A stretch of DNA of 64,000 bases, taken from positions 60,001 through 124,000 of the forward strand of contig JAKOGI010002238.1 of NCBI GenBank assembly GCA_029747015.1, in the 5' to 3' direction. The DNA is from Carnegiea gigantea (lineage: Eukaryota > Streptophyta > Magnoliopsida > Caryophyllales > Cactaceae). The notes under the pieces were generated by a model. The model did not search any database and was not told the DNA's origin. It saw only the letters and a list, made by a program, of their open reading frames with translations. A program made the translations under genes and the position numbers. Positions 12,421 to 23,500 of the stretch are shown one piece after another (positions within the stretch are counted from its first letter, which is position 1; every line of letters begins with the position of its first letter).

Positions 12421-14010
12421 TTTTAGTGATTTGGGTTAGGGTTTGGGGTTTGGAGTATGAAATTTTGGATTTGGGGGTTTAGGATTTAGAGTTGTTCACA
12501 ATATGGATTTAAAAGATCTTTTACAATTTCACTTGAAACAATATAGATTTAAGATTAAAAGTGGTTAATTTTTAGTGTTTTAGGTTTGACATTTAGGATG
12601 TATTATAGAAAAGGATATGATATGAAGCCCTAAAGTTTATTGTTTAACATTTAGGGTTTATGATTTATGTGTGAATTCTAAGAGTAAGTAATCAGAACTG
12701 GGATTTAGGTGCAAACTTTAAGGCTTAGGTGTAGAGAGCTAGTGTTTATGGTTCGTTTATGATTATACAACGTATGTTATTAAATTGTAACAATTCTACA
12801 GTGTAACGCTTAGAAATTATGGACTTCATGTAATCTCTAAAACATTAGTCAAATACATGTAAGATATAAAACTAAAAACTTGGCAGCCTTGTTTCCTTTA
12901 ATGGCATTCCCAGGTATGGTCGTCTCATTTGTTGGGTTGACAGATGAATATTGCTATAAGTAAAGCAATATTCATTTGTAGTGGTAAAATAACATTGATT
13001 TTGGATATAAAAGTAATGTACAATGAAGATTTTTAGATGTACAATGATTGAGTTCCATGTTTTTCAAATAGCAAACTCATTTTTCATAAATTGTTGCTTA
13101 TTTTCATCAAACTCTTAACCCTGAAAATCTACAAAGCTAAACCCCAAATCGTTAACCACACAAATTGAACCCTACATGCTAAATGTCGATCAAGATTTAG
13201 AGATCAATGTTGGTAGTCTACAGTGTAACGCTAACTTCCAGATGCTAAAACTCAAAATCTGAACCCTAAGTCTAAAGCTTAACACATGAACTTTACAGTT
13301 GAACGTTAAACCCTAAACTATGATAATTTTTTAGTATTTACGGTCCATCTATTATGGTCTAGGGCTCATCTCTAGCATTATAGACTTTTAGAAGTTTGGT
13401 CTTAATGTTTAAGGTATGTTTTAATGCGTTCCAATAGTGCAATTGTTATGGTTTGTGATTATTTGTAATGAATGTCATTAAATCATGATAATTTATTAGC
13501 AGATATATATCTTATTTTCCATAAGAATTTTGAATATTTTAACAACTATCAAGTACATATATTTTGAATATTTGTATTTAGGGTTCAATTTTTTGAGACA
13601 TAGGGTTTGCAGTTTAGCATTTCATGTTTAGCATTTAACATCTACGTTTGCAGCTAGGGTTAGATGTAGGTTTTAGGAATTTGAGTTTAGCTTTTAAGTT
13701 ATATATATTGATTTGATAATCCTAAATTCTAAACGTAAACCTTTATGATTTAGAGTTTATGGTTTAGGATTCAATTTTTGTGGTTAAGGATTTGGGGTTA
13801 TAAATATAGCCATAACCGTAATCCTTAAACATTAAAGCCTGCACCCCAACTCCTAAATTGCAAAAATTGAAATATAACCCTAACACCAACCGTAAATCTT
13901 AAACCCTAACTCTAAACCTTGAATTCTAGTCCCTATGTACTAACCTTGAATCCAAATGCTGATTGCAAGCTATTAGGGTTAGGTTTAGGATTTTGTGATT
14001 TATGGATTGA
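12420..14010. repeat. Degenerate telomere-like repeats
   Basis: Many scattered variants of TTTAGGGTTT (plus sense mainly 12420-12750 and 13560-14015) and AACCCTAAAC (mainly 13100-13330 and 13810-13930), separated by diverged AT-rich spacer. The same pattern resumes at 15505-15790 on the far side of a nested transposon, and weakly at 16930-17090. This resembles decayed interstitial plant telomere repeats (TTTAGGG) rather than an intact array. No coding sequence is seen. Confidence 0.6.
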
Positions 14011-14128
14011 GATTTAGGGGGTGTTTGACAAGCAGCTTTTTGAAGAGTTTTTTGACCAGAAAGAGCTTTTTTGACCAAAATTAGCTGTTTGACCAGGTAA
14101 AAAAGCTAATATGAGTGTTCAGTGAAAC

Positions 14129-15254
14129 AATACTGAAAATTTTGTTTTTTTCGACGGAAAATGCCGACCGAAAAAGAGACCGTCGGAAAGGCCGGCGGAC
14201 AGGGCGACGGGAAGACAGGAAAAGTAAACCGAGGCGGCGGATGTTACCACGGACATTTGTTCCGTCGGAATCTCCGACGGAATCCGACCGGTCCGTCGGA
14301 ACTCCTGTCAGCATTGACCAGAACTTAGCAAAAATCGATAAAAAATTTTTTAAAAAAATATTCTTTGTTCGACGGAATATTCCTCGGACGTCGCTGTCCG
14401 ACGGAATGTTCTGTTGGACAAAGAATATTTAAACCCCCAACCTGAGTTCGTCTTCATTTCGGATGGTGAAATAGAGAGAGAGGCAGCGCACGATTTAGAG
14501 AGAGAGAAGGGGGTAGCGCTGTGGGCTTGCCGCCGGCCGCCGGTTTTGCCGCCGCCGCTGCCCACTTTGTCGCCGCAACCCAATTCCTCTTGTAATTTCA
14601 AGTAAGTGGCTTGTTTATTTTGTAGTAAATTTTTTGATGAATTTGATAAATTTGAGCTAGAATTTAACAATTATGTAATAATTTGTGTTGGTTGTTGAAA
14701 TTTTATTGAGTCATTTGTAAATTTTGGGTTTTGAATTTGATTGTGTTGATGTGAATATGAAAGCTTATTATGTAAGTGTTGTTTGTTTAGTTTCTAGTAG
14801 ATATTTTGATGAAATTGAGAAATTGAAGTTACAATTTAACAATTATATGGTATTTTGTATTGGTTGTAGAAATTTTATTGAGTAATTGGTAGATTTTGAA
14901 TTTTAAATGTGGTTTTACGCTGGCTCAGGGTGCCCCTTTTTTTAAAAAAAATATTCTAAAAATTGCCGACGGAATTTTCAATTTTTCTGATTTTTTAAAA
15001 ATTGAGGCAGATGGAGCTGACGGATCTTTTGGCTGTTGGATGCAAGCTTTTCCATTGGTATTCCGTCGGAACCCCATTCCGACGGCCTCCATTTTCCGTC
15101 GGAAATGCTATATTCCGTCGGAACATGTTCCCGACCCGCTTTATTCCGACGGCCCCTTTCGATCGGCTATTCCATCGAAAAATCATTTTTCCGACGGAAA
15201 AAGTTACTTTTTCGATCGCAAATTCCGTCGGAAAAATTAGATTTTTTAGTAGTG
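14129..15254. mobile_element. Non-autonomous CACTA (En/Spm-like) element
   Basis: The right end reads inward as CACTACTAAAAAATC, the CACTA terminus. The left end, CAATACTGAAAATTTTG, is a mutated partner. A 3-bp target duplication AAA lies on each side (14126-14128 and 15255-15257). Both subterminal regions hold many copies of the palindrome TTCCGTCGGAA in either orientation, about 14140-14410 and 14965-15235. The centre keeps a TATA-like element, a GAGA-rich leader and a possible splice donor (CAAG|TAAGTGG) near 14605, remnants of a transposase transcript start. No transposase is encoded. Confidence 0.8.
14590..14915. repeat. Tandem duplication, about 170 bp unit, inside CACTA
   Basis: Two diverged copies of an AT-rich segment follow each other. 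Shared landmarks include GAATTTAACAATTATG versus CAATTTAACAATTATATGG, and GAAATTTTATTGAGT in both copies. Confidence 0.65.
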
Positions 15255-15504
15255 AAAGAACTTTTTAGAAGAGATTTTTGGGTCCAACAAGCTAATCTGA
15301 AAAAGCTAATTTCATAAGTTTTTTGGAAGAGATTTTAGAAGAATTAGCTTTTTGTCTCACAATTTTATCAGAAATAACTAATTTTTACCAAACAGTTTTT
15401 CAACAAACAACTAATTCAAATAGCTGATACAAACAGCTAATTCAAACAGCTAACAGCTAACAGCTAATACAAACAGCTAATAGCTATTTGCCAAACAGGC
15501 CTTA

Positions 15505-18500
15505 GCATTTAATCCTACCCTTAAACCCTAAACTTTAAATCACAAAAATAAAAGTATAGACCGTAAACCTCAATGCCCAAATCCTAAAATCTAAACCCTA
15601 AATTCTCATCTTCTAACCATTAACCTTGACCCTAACCCCAAAATTTAAACATCAAATCCTTGACAGTAACCATAAACTTTAGGCTTTAAACGCTAAACCT
15701 TAAACCCTAAACCACAAAAACTAAACCCTAAGCCTAAACATTGATACTTGAATCTTAAGCTTGACCCTAAGTGATAAAATCCTTAAGACTCAACCTAATA
15801 AATATCTATAGCCCTTAGAGTGAATAACAAATACATTAGTCTTTAATGTAGATCTTTTAATTGTCATATCAAAGTACTGAGACTCTTTTCTAGATTGGTT
15901 AGTCAGATTATTATATTACCTTAAAACAAGATAAAAGCGCATGTATTTGTTAGAAAATAATAATTCAAAGAATAATGGATTTCAATTATCTCTTTTAGTC
16001 ATGATTGGATATGACGTATGAGTTTACTTATATTAGATCCAGGTATCAATTTATATTTGGATTAATTAACTGTGTATTAAGTTGGGTTGTTTTGAAATTT
16101 TCAATTTATAGTTAGATCGATTGTCTATGTCTTATGTGTCAGTTTATGTCATTCATAATTTTCAACTATATGGTTTAGGTTTCAACCTTGAAGTTTAATG
16201 TTAATTAGGGTTATACCCTTACGATGTAAGAGTATAAGTTAAATAATTTTTTAATATATTATTAGAAGAATAGATTTTTTTTATAGGAAAAGCAAATAAT
16301 AAATTGATGTATTATATTATTTTGTTGACGCAAAAGTAAAGCGAGTCTTCTTTATTTTTTTCCATACTAATAACATACTTTTTATTGCTAATTAATATAT
16401 AACTCACATTTTTTTGTTATGTTTTCATCATTAAATCATATATATTTTATGATTAAATTTTATTAAATGATAGGAAGGTATATGAGGAGTTACCTTATTA
16501 AATAGAATTAATATTATATTAAATTTACATCCATCTTACATAGCATTTTCTTTTTATTTTAAATCTCATGTAGCATCCTATGTTGTATTAAAGTATCTCA
16601 CATGGCTATTTACTCCTATGTGGCATCCTACATGGCAAGCTTACGTGTCGCTCATACATGAGTTCAATCCAACTTTTAATATATATATATATGATATATG
16701 ATATGTAAGACTTTTGGTTTACAGTACAACCCTTACTTCGAAGCAAAACTTGTTAGCCTTGTATTCTTAATGCTAATCCCAGGTAAAGCCATCTAGTTTT
16801 TTAGGTTAGCATAAACATATTGTTTTCTTATGGGGCATGCAATCGATAAAGTCACTAATGTTTAACAAAATTCATCACATATCCTTTAAGAAAGCGATAT
16901 TTATTGTTATCGAGATAAATGGCATAGTCAGGACTTGAAAATCCCAATAACCCTAAAACTCTAATTCTAAACCTTAAACCACAGTCCTTAACTGTAAACT
17001 TTTCTGACTAAGGATTCAGTTTTTGAGGTTTAAGATTGGAGGTTTAACACTTAGCCGTAAACCTGAATGCTAAACATTAAATGTAAACCATACACATTAT
17101 CTCAAAATCATATTAAGTACCTTCTTTAGGTGATTTATAAAAAATTAGGTTTTTTCCTCTTTTTTTAGGTTTCTTAAAAAGGGAAATATATACAAGAAAA
17201 TGAACAAAAATTTGCAACGTAGATAGTTCTCAACTGTATACTTTGAACTTATAAAATTAATGTCGTTTATTAAGATACTCGGTAACTAAGAGTTAATATA
17301 AATAAATAAGGTTGAATATATAAATACTTTATATATGCTAACAAATATCAGAACACATGTACTTTACTATTTGAAGCATGAATATTATTTTATCCATAAT
17401 AATAAGCGGTGTTGTTTAAAATGATAATCTTGAGTTCAACACATGGTAGGTCTAGTAGATTACAAAGTTTTCAAATAACAACTTCTTTAATTATTGACAT
17501 GTCTCATAAAAGAATGATAATCACCTATTAACCCGATGAATGGGATAATCTTTCATGGGAATACCATTGAAGAAAATAGGGTTGACAAGTTTATTTTTAT
17601 TGGGATTAATTATATTCTATAAAAACCAAAAAAAAATGCAGTTGGCAAAAATGTTAATGAATCATGATTACCGTTTTATAATATATTATTGTTAAATATG
17701 ACAAACAAATTAGTACTTATATTGGATTTAGCCATCAATTTATATTTGGATCAAATGATTATGTATCAGGTTGAATTATGTTGAAATTATCAATATATTT
17801 AATTATATCAAAATTCATAATTTTTAAGCATACTGTTATAATTAGTTTAATACGAAGACCCATAAAATAACTAATTAAACTCTTCATGAAAAACGTCGAT
17901 TGATTCCATTTACCTTTTAGTTACATCTACATTTGGGTTGAAAATAATATGAAAAATAATAACATGATTGGAGTGTCTCAATGAAATAAGAATGGAATCT
18001 AATTTGATTAAAAACTGGGGGAAAAAAAATCATTAACAAGAAAAGGAAATTAGAAAGGAGCATCTATTGCCCACTGCCAGTATTTTCCATCTCTAATTCT
18101 ATTCCTAATTGGAATAATTTCCTTTTTTTTATGAACAACCTTTGCTTTTTTATACTTTTCAATTTCTTCTTCTCATCCTGCACAAAGTAGAACAGGGGAG
18201 CCCTTGCCCAGCAAGCACCACCAAGTCCACCTCACTTGTGCCACTCTGGTTGCTTGAGAATGATCTGCCACCACCCGACTGCAACCATAGACGACTGCCA
18301 TCAGCCACTGCCTCATACTTGCAGCTCCTCTTTCTCATCTCAGTTGAGGGATAGACTTAATTTGTTCTCTGTTGGTGGTCCTCTGTCACTAGTACTGCTT
18401 CTTCAACAACATGGCCACCAAATCGACCGGGCATCGCTGCCAACACAACCTTTTTTCCACCCTGACCCTCTTCCATGTTCTTCCTCTTTCTTGGCTTACA

Positions 18501-18881
18501 ACAGGGCAGGGTCGAGAACACCTGTCTCAAGCCCTGTTTCGACCTTCTTCATGGCTGCCACTCCTCAACCCCTCATGAAAACATACCTGGTTGGGGTCGT
18601 CAATGGGTGGCCCATCTTCATGTACTTCGGGGGAGGGGGGAAAGGTGAGAGAAGAATAGACAAAAGTGAACCTATGTTAGCCAGAAGCGAGGAGAGAGAG
18701 TAAATTACTCAGGCCAGGGGTGAGGGCAGTTGTGGAAAAATAATTATCTGGCTCATTCTTTGACTTTTCAAAGCTGAGCTAAATGGATGTACTTGTAAAG
18801 GAGCAATCTCAGTCATTAGAAAAAAACGTCAACACCTGCTGGTAATTTTTCCAAGTCGTAGGCTTAGGTGACATAATAATG
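15505..18881. other. AT-rich intergenic DNA
   Basis: Telomere-like degenerate repeats to about 15790, then AT-rich sequence. A 155-codon open frame at 18236-18703 has no domain I recognise. A short TA run sits near 16680. I see no supported gene or element here. Confidence 0.45.
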
Positions 18882-19297
18882 CATGGGATTAGGGCTGTTC
18901 ATCAATTCAGGATTGGATCGGATCAGCCTGGATCGAAAACTAAATAAGCCATATTATGAAAATTGAAGACCGGACCGGTTCAAAGCTGGTCCAGGATCGG
19001 ACCAAACGGGGACCAAACCGGACCGGCTATGGACTGACCTGTCTGAAAAAAGTTATGACTGCTTTCCTTGTTCCCCCATCCTCCCTTCGCAAATTCAAAA
19101 AAAGAGAAGCAGAATAATGGGATAGAAGCTTCAAGAGCATGCAAACTTTCTGAAACTGCAAGAGCTGTTATTGATTGTATCATTGTGTGTTTATCCCTAT
19201 AAATCCTAATCATCGTGGCATTAATTCATATTTTTATTCCCTTTTCTGGGACAACAACTTTCTGATCTTTCTCATTGTGAGTTGTTTGGCCAATTAG

Positions 19298-19455
19298 GGG
19301 CACTGCTATGGCGATGAAGAATATGTTGGAGAATCAGTTTCCTGGAATTGATGTTGTTCTCGCTAATTATCCACATCACCTCCAAAATGCCTTCTAAGCA
19401 CATTGATACTAGTTTTGCAAGGAGTTATTGGCTTCACAATGGTAGGAGAATAAAA
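19298..19455 (+). pseudogene. Captured exon of a SelT-like protein gene
   Basis: From 19299 the plus strand reads GTAMAMKNMLENQFPGIDVV and then LANYP, the conserved stretch after the CxxC/CxxU redox motif in SelT-like thioredoxin-fold proteins. A second matching piece (QGVIGFTMVGE) follows at about 19416-19452 after small indels. The upstream base context (...CCAATTAG|GGGC) looks like an intron acceptor, so the fragment was probably picked up as genomic DNA with part of an intron. A stop at 19396-19398 and another after VGE end the frames. The redox-motif exon is absent. Identification rests on memory of the family consensus. Confidence 0.7.
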
Positions 19456-19491
19456 GCCATTAATCAGATACTCATATCATATCATCATATA

Positions 19492-22177
19492 TCATATATA
19501 TAATATAAAACTGAGTGGGTTGAATGGGTTGATAATGTTATGAAAAATGGCAAGTTTTTGTTGGTTGTCTCATATTAATTGTCTTACAATTATATCAATA
19601 CTATATGATTTTTTTCTTCATTCAATTAATTTAACATTTATAAATTTAACATAATGATGTCAATAAATATTTACTTAAATTAATTAATAATAGTTAGATT
19701 TTATTACCCATATTCAATTATCAATATTAATTATTGTTTCCTTATTCAGTTAGTTTAACGGTTATAAAGAAGGATTAAAAGTATAAACTATAATTTTAAT
19801 TATGACAAAGTAATGGAGACACCCCTAATAAGTTGAATGGTTTGATATTTCAATTCTCATAATTCAGTCTCCAAGTATATTAATATGCTTGAAGAGACAT
19901 CCCCTTACCCCATTGGCTAAATGACATTAAACACATGTCAAGCATTACAAAACTTTTTTTAAAATAGTTAAGGGCTCCAGTAATATATGTGGATAAGTCC
20001 TTTAAGTCAAATGTCAATTGAGGAGTCATTAAGTATCAAAATTATAAATAATTTTAGTAGTTACAAATTTAAAGTAAAAGATAAAAATAATCTAAGGATA
20101 TTCTTGACTTGTACCCTTTTTGGTTAAGCAAAGATTGCTATAATTGTTTGTTGTATTTAATTTGATAACGTTTCTTAAGATTAACATATGATGAGAACGA
20201 GACACTTATTTTGGATAAATGAAAATCCGCTAGTAGCAACACAAAAATACCACATATAAAATCAATATAACTAGAGCTAGGATAGTTGGTGGGATAATTG
20301 GTGTGATCATACCAACCTAGTGGAACTGTTGGGCCTAGATCCAACCAGTATACAGAACCCAGAACTTAGAGTATGCGATTTCATTACTAATGACAAATGC
20401 TGGGATAGTGCTAAAATATGGAGTCTAGTTTCACATGAAGATATTGTTCAAAAGATGATTGGAATACCATTGCTGCATATGGAGTCAGAGGATTCATTTT
20501 GTTGGGGCCTCACGGGTTCTAGGCAATTTAGCACTAAAACTGCTGCATGGGTAGCTCATAAGAATTTTGACTTTAATGATCCAAAGTGGGCTTTTAACTG
20601 AATCTGAAAACTGAATGTTATGCCAAAGATAAAAATCTTTCTATGGCGGACACTTCATAATGCCCTACCACAACGTGGAGTTCTCCTTAAGAGAGGAATG
20701 TCGATTGACCCTTCATGCCCACTATGTGGAGAGAATATTGAATCTTCAGATCACCTTTTTTGTGAATGCCCTCAAACAAGAAGAATCTGGAGCTTAGCAA
20801 GTCAACACAAGTGGATTCCTTCACAATAGGTTCAGGTTGGGCACCTTGGCTCTTCACAGCTGCTTAGACAATATCGTCTTCACCCGAATCCTAATATCAA
20901 CAGGAAGGTCACTTTCCTATTATGGAGTATTTGACAGGGCAGGAACAAAGTGGTTTTCCAAAACCGACATTTCAATCCCACAAGAATTCTCATTAGTGTT
21001 AAGAAAGCCTTCTCAGAATGGGAAATCCGAACTTGCATGTCGGAAGGATCTTCTTTCAGGGGGGTTGATCATCTACGTTCCACTTCAAATTTTATTGTGA
21101 GGTGGAAGGCCCCCCTCGGGGATTCGTCAAACTTAATTTTGACGGATCTCGCATCAACAACTCTGGGCAGGCGGCTTCATCATCCAAGACTGGGCGGGTA
21201 ATCTAATTAAAGCAGGTGCAGCACCCTATGGAGATACTTCGGTCCTAGTTGCTGAAGCTCGTGCACTTTGGGAGGGTCTAGAGGAAGTAATTAAAGCAGG
21301 AGTTAAATATCTGATTATTGAAGGAGATAATTCCACAGTCACACAAGCTATCAAAGGGACAGTCTACATATCATGGAAGATTCGATTCATTGTTAGAGAC
21401 ATTTCTCATTATTTGAATCAGCTATCACAGGTCACTATATCACATAACTACCAGGAAGCTAATTTAGCAGCTGATTGTTTGGCAAAGCTGGGTCATACTG
21501 TACCAGCCTTCACTACGTGGGAGTTCCCACCTTCTACCGAGCTTAGGGATATTATGGTTGCTGATTCGATGGGATGTGCTCTTGTGAGAAGGGGCGTCTA
21601 ACCTCTTGGTTCACCACTTATCTTTGTAAAAAAAAATTTAGTTCAATAACGTATGTGTTTTCTCTTTTTTTATGCAAAAGCAACATTCTTATTTCTATCA
21701 TTTACAAAATATACACACATCTGTATAATCTTTCTTCCTTTTTTTTTTAAAAAAAAGTAAATTCAAAACTTGCATTTGTGAAGTGTTGTTAGCAAATATT
21801 AGAAGAATGAAAAGGTTATTAGTATAATGATGGTATTGATTAACGCATGTAAGGTATAACGACTTTTTCCTTTTTTTGGGAGCAGTGAATTGAATTTATT
21901 TCTATTTCTTAAATAATAATAATAAGTCAAATTCAATTTGTTTACTATTTTTTCTTATAATAATATGTTCTCATTTTCCTTTTATAGTTGTAGCCCAATT
22001 ACGTCCATGCAATTATCAAAGTTAGTTTAATTCTTAAAATCTAAACCAAGTTTGTAGAAGATGTTATTGATATTTTAATAACTTCAAAGTCTAAAAGCAT
22101 GTAAACGTTTAGGGAAAAAAATAATAAGACTATAAAATTTTAGCATATGCCCGTGCGAAGCACAAAATGCACACTAG
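19492..22177 (+). mobile_element. Probable non-autonomous Helitron
   Basis: The right end has the Helitron pattern: a short GC hairpin (GTGCGAAGCAC, 22153-22163), ten bases, then CTAG at 22174-22177 followed by T. The left end is placed at TCATATATATAATATAAAAC, since plant Helitrons often begin TC followed by AT-rich sequence, but the surrounding TCATAT repeats leave it uncertain by some 20 bp. There is no Rep/helicase gene. The interior carries a degenerate LINE fragment, consistent with the habit of Helitrons to capture sequence. Confidence 0.55.
20290..21640 (+). pseudogene. LINE (non-LTR) fragment: RT zinc-binding and RNase H domains
   Basis: Three frames together give the 3' part of a plant L1-type ORF2. 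The zf-RVT domain at about 20610-20800 has PKIKIFLWRTLHNALPQRG and the Cys/His pattern CPLC...HLFCEC. The RNase H-like domain at about 21120-21500 shows the acidic residues in NFDGS, AEARALW, IEGDN and AADCLA. Two adjacent tryptophan codons just before PKIKIF now read TGA. Several frameshifts separate the blocks. The reverse transcriptase core is missing, so the copy is 5'-truncated. An A-tract at 21628-21637 may be its tail. Confidence 0.82.
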
Positions 22178-22959
22178 TAGTCATATGATTTCAAGTTTTT
22201 TTTAGAAAAGCAAATGTGAAATGCCACGGTTTATCTATTCGTGGAATCATGGGTTGTGACCGGTGTCACGGGGTAAAATTCGGCCAGCTTTTTCGCCCGG
22301 ATTCACATTGTGTGGCGGTCAAGACCACGTCTCAACCCAACCTCCTCACAGCCCGCTTAAAGAGATCAACTACGATTTAATTAAATTAACACAAAATACA
22401 CAAGACAATGATCCGGCAAGGCAACACTTTTATTAATCTTGGAACAAAGGAATTACAAGGCAAATCTTTAGAATTACAACAAGGCAACTCTCAAATTTTC
22501 CCACTCAAGGAAGCGTCTCATAACATACCACATGATTCCACATGATGCCCAAAGCACAAGGGCCATGGGCCTATTTATAGGGGAAAGGGGGTGAGGGCCG
22601 CCTCTCACAAACACGTGAAGGGGCATGTCTCTTCACGGGGCGCGTCTCATCACCAAGGGATGCATCTCTTGAAAGCCACGACTGCCAACTCCCTTCCCAG
22701 GTGTCGCACTTGAATTCCTTGAAGAGGCACGATGAACGGGTGCGTCTCTTGACACACCAACCGCCAAGAAAAACCGCCTGGAGCAACTGTCATCTTGCAA
22801 CTGCTAAATCCCAAGCAATGCACCCTTTCGGTCCATTCCTCCCACGGCTGCCCAACGGGCATACCTTGAGGGAAAGGCGTCTTGCCAAGAGGCGTGTCTC
22901 TTGGGGGCGTAACCACCCAGCTCGGGTGGTTGGCCAGCTGGCAGCCCATGACTTGTCCA

Positions 22960-23240
22960 GCTGCCTCCACACCTAGCTGAGTTGATGCCCAGCTGAGGTA
23001 GCTCCCCGAGCTACCCAACTCTGTCATCTTAGCAGGGAGCTCCCACAGCTCAACCAACAGGTCCACCGCGAACTTCCAGCTAAGGTTCTACTCAAGCTGA
23101 GTCCTGTTAGCTCGTTTAAGCTAAGTCTATCTTAGCTGAGCTAAGTAAAGTCTCCCTGAGACTTTAGCTACGACTTTGTCATGCCATAGCTTTACCGATC
23201 GCATCGGTGTAGCTTACGGAATCCACCGTTAGCTTGTCTA
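22960..23240. repeat. AGCT-rich cluster in the solo LTR
   Basis: The tetranucleotide AGCT and longer forms (TAGCTGAG, CCAGCTGAGG, GAGCTCC) recur every 10-20 bp over about 280 bp. This gives many small inverted repeats. Confidence 0.6.
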
Positions 23241-23339
23241 ACCCCACATGGACTTTGACGAAGGGTCTATCCCTTGTCTTTCACTGAGTACTCCAACCCA
23301 GTATGCTGCGTACTTATCTCGGTCCATCGCGAGGGTACG

Positions 23340-23500
23340 ACTAGCATTATTCGTACCACCATAGGTACTGGAGTATGTCGCACATTGCCCCAGTTCATAC
23401 CATCATAGGTACTGGACATCATCGCGCAATGCCCGGGCTTATTGGCATGCCTAGCACCACCATAGGTGCTTGGTGTCGTCGCACAACACCGTTGGTCGTA
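23340..23500. repeat. Three degenerate tandem repeats, about 50 bp
   Basis: The pattern ACCACCATAGGTACTGG...GTCGCACATTGCC appears three times in succession with substitutions, near 23352, 23399 and 23455. Confidence 0.6.

Larger units (their letters stand above)
14017..15501. mobile_element. Harbinger- or hAT-like MITE carrying a nested CACTA
   Basis: The ends are imperfect inverted repeats, GGGGGTGTTTGACAA on the left and GGCCTGTTTGGCAA on the right (read inward), flanked by TTA at 14014-14016 and 15502-15504. This fits a PIF/Harbinger TSD. Subterminal CAGCTAA / TTAGCTG motifs repeat at both ends. Without the nested CACTA (14129-15254) the element is only about 360 bp. The superfamily is uncertain because hAT elements with similar CAGCTATT-type ends exist and the flanks are themselves repetitive. 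Confidence 0.6.

Noticed and set aside
18236..18703. 155-codon plus-strand frame
   Set aside because: Low-complexity Ser/Pro/His-rich translation, no recognisable domain, no splice or promoter support.
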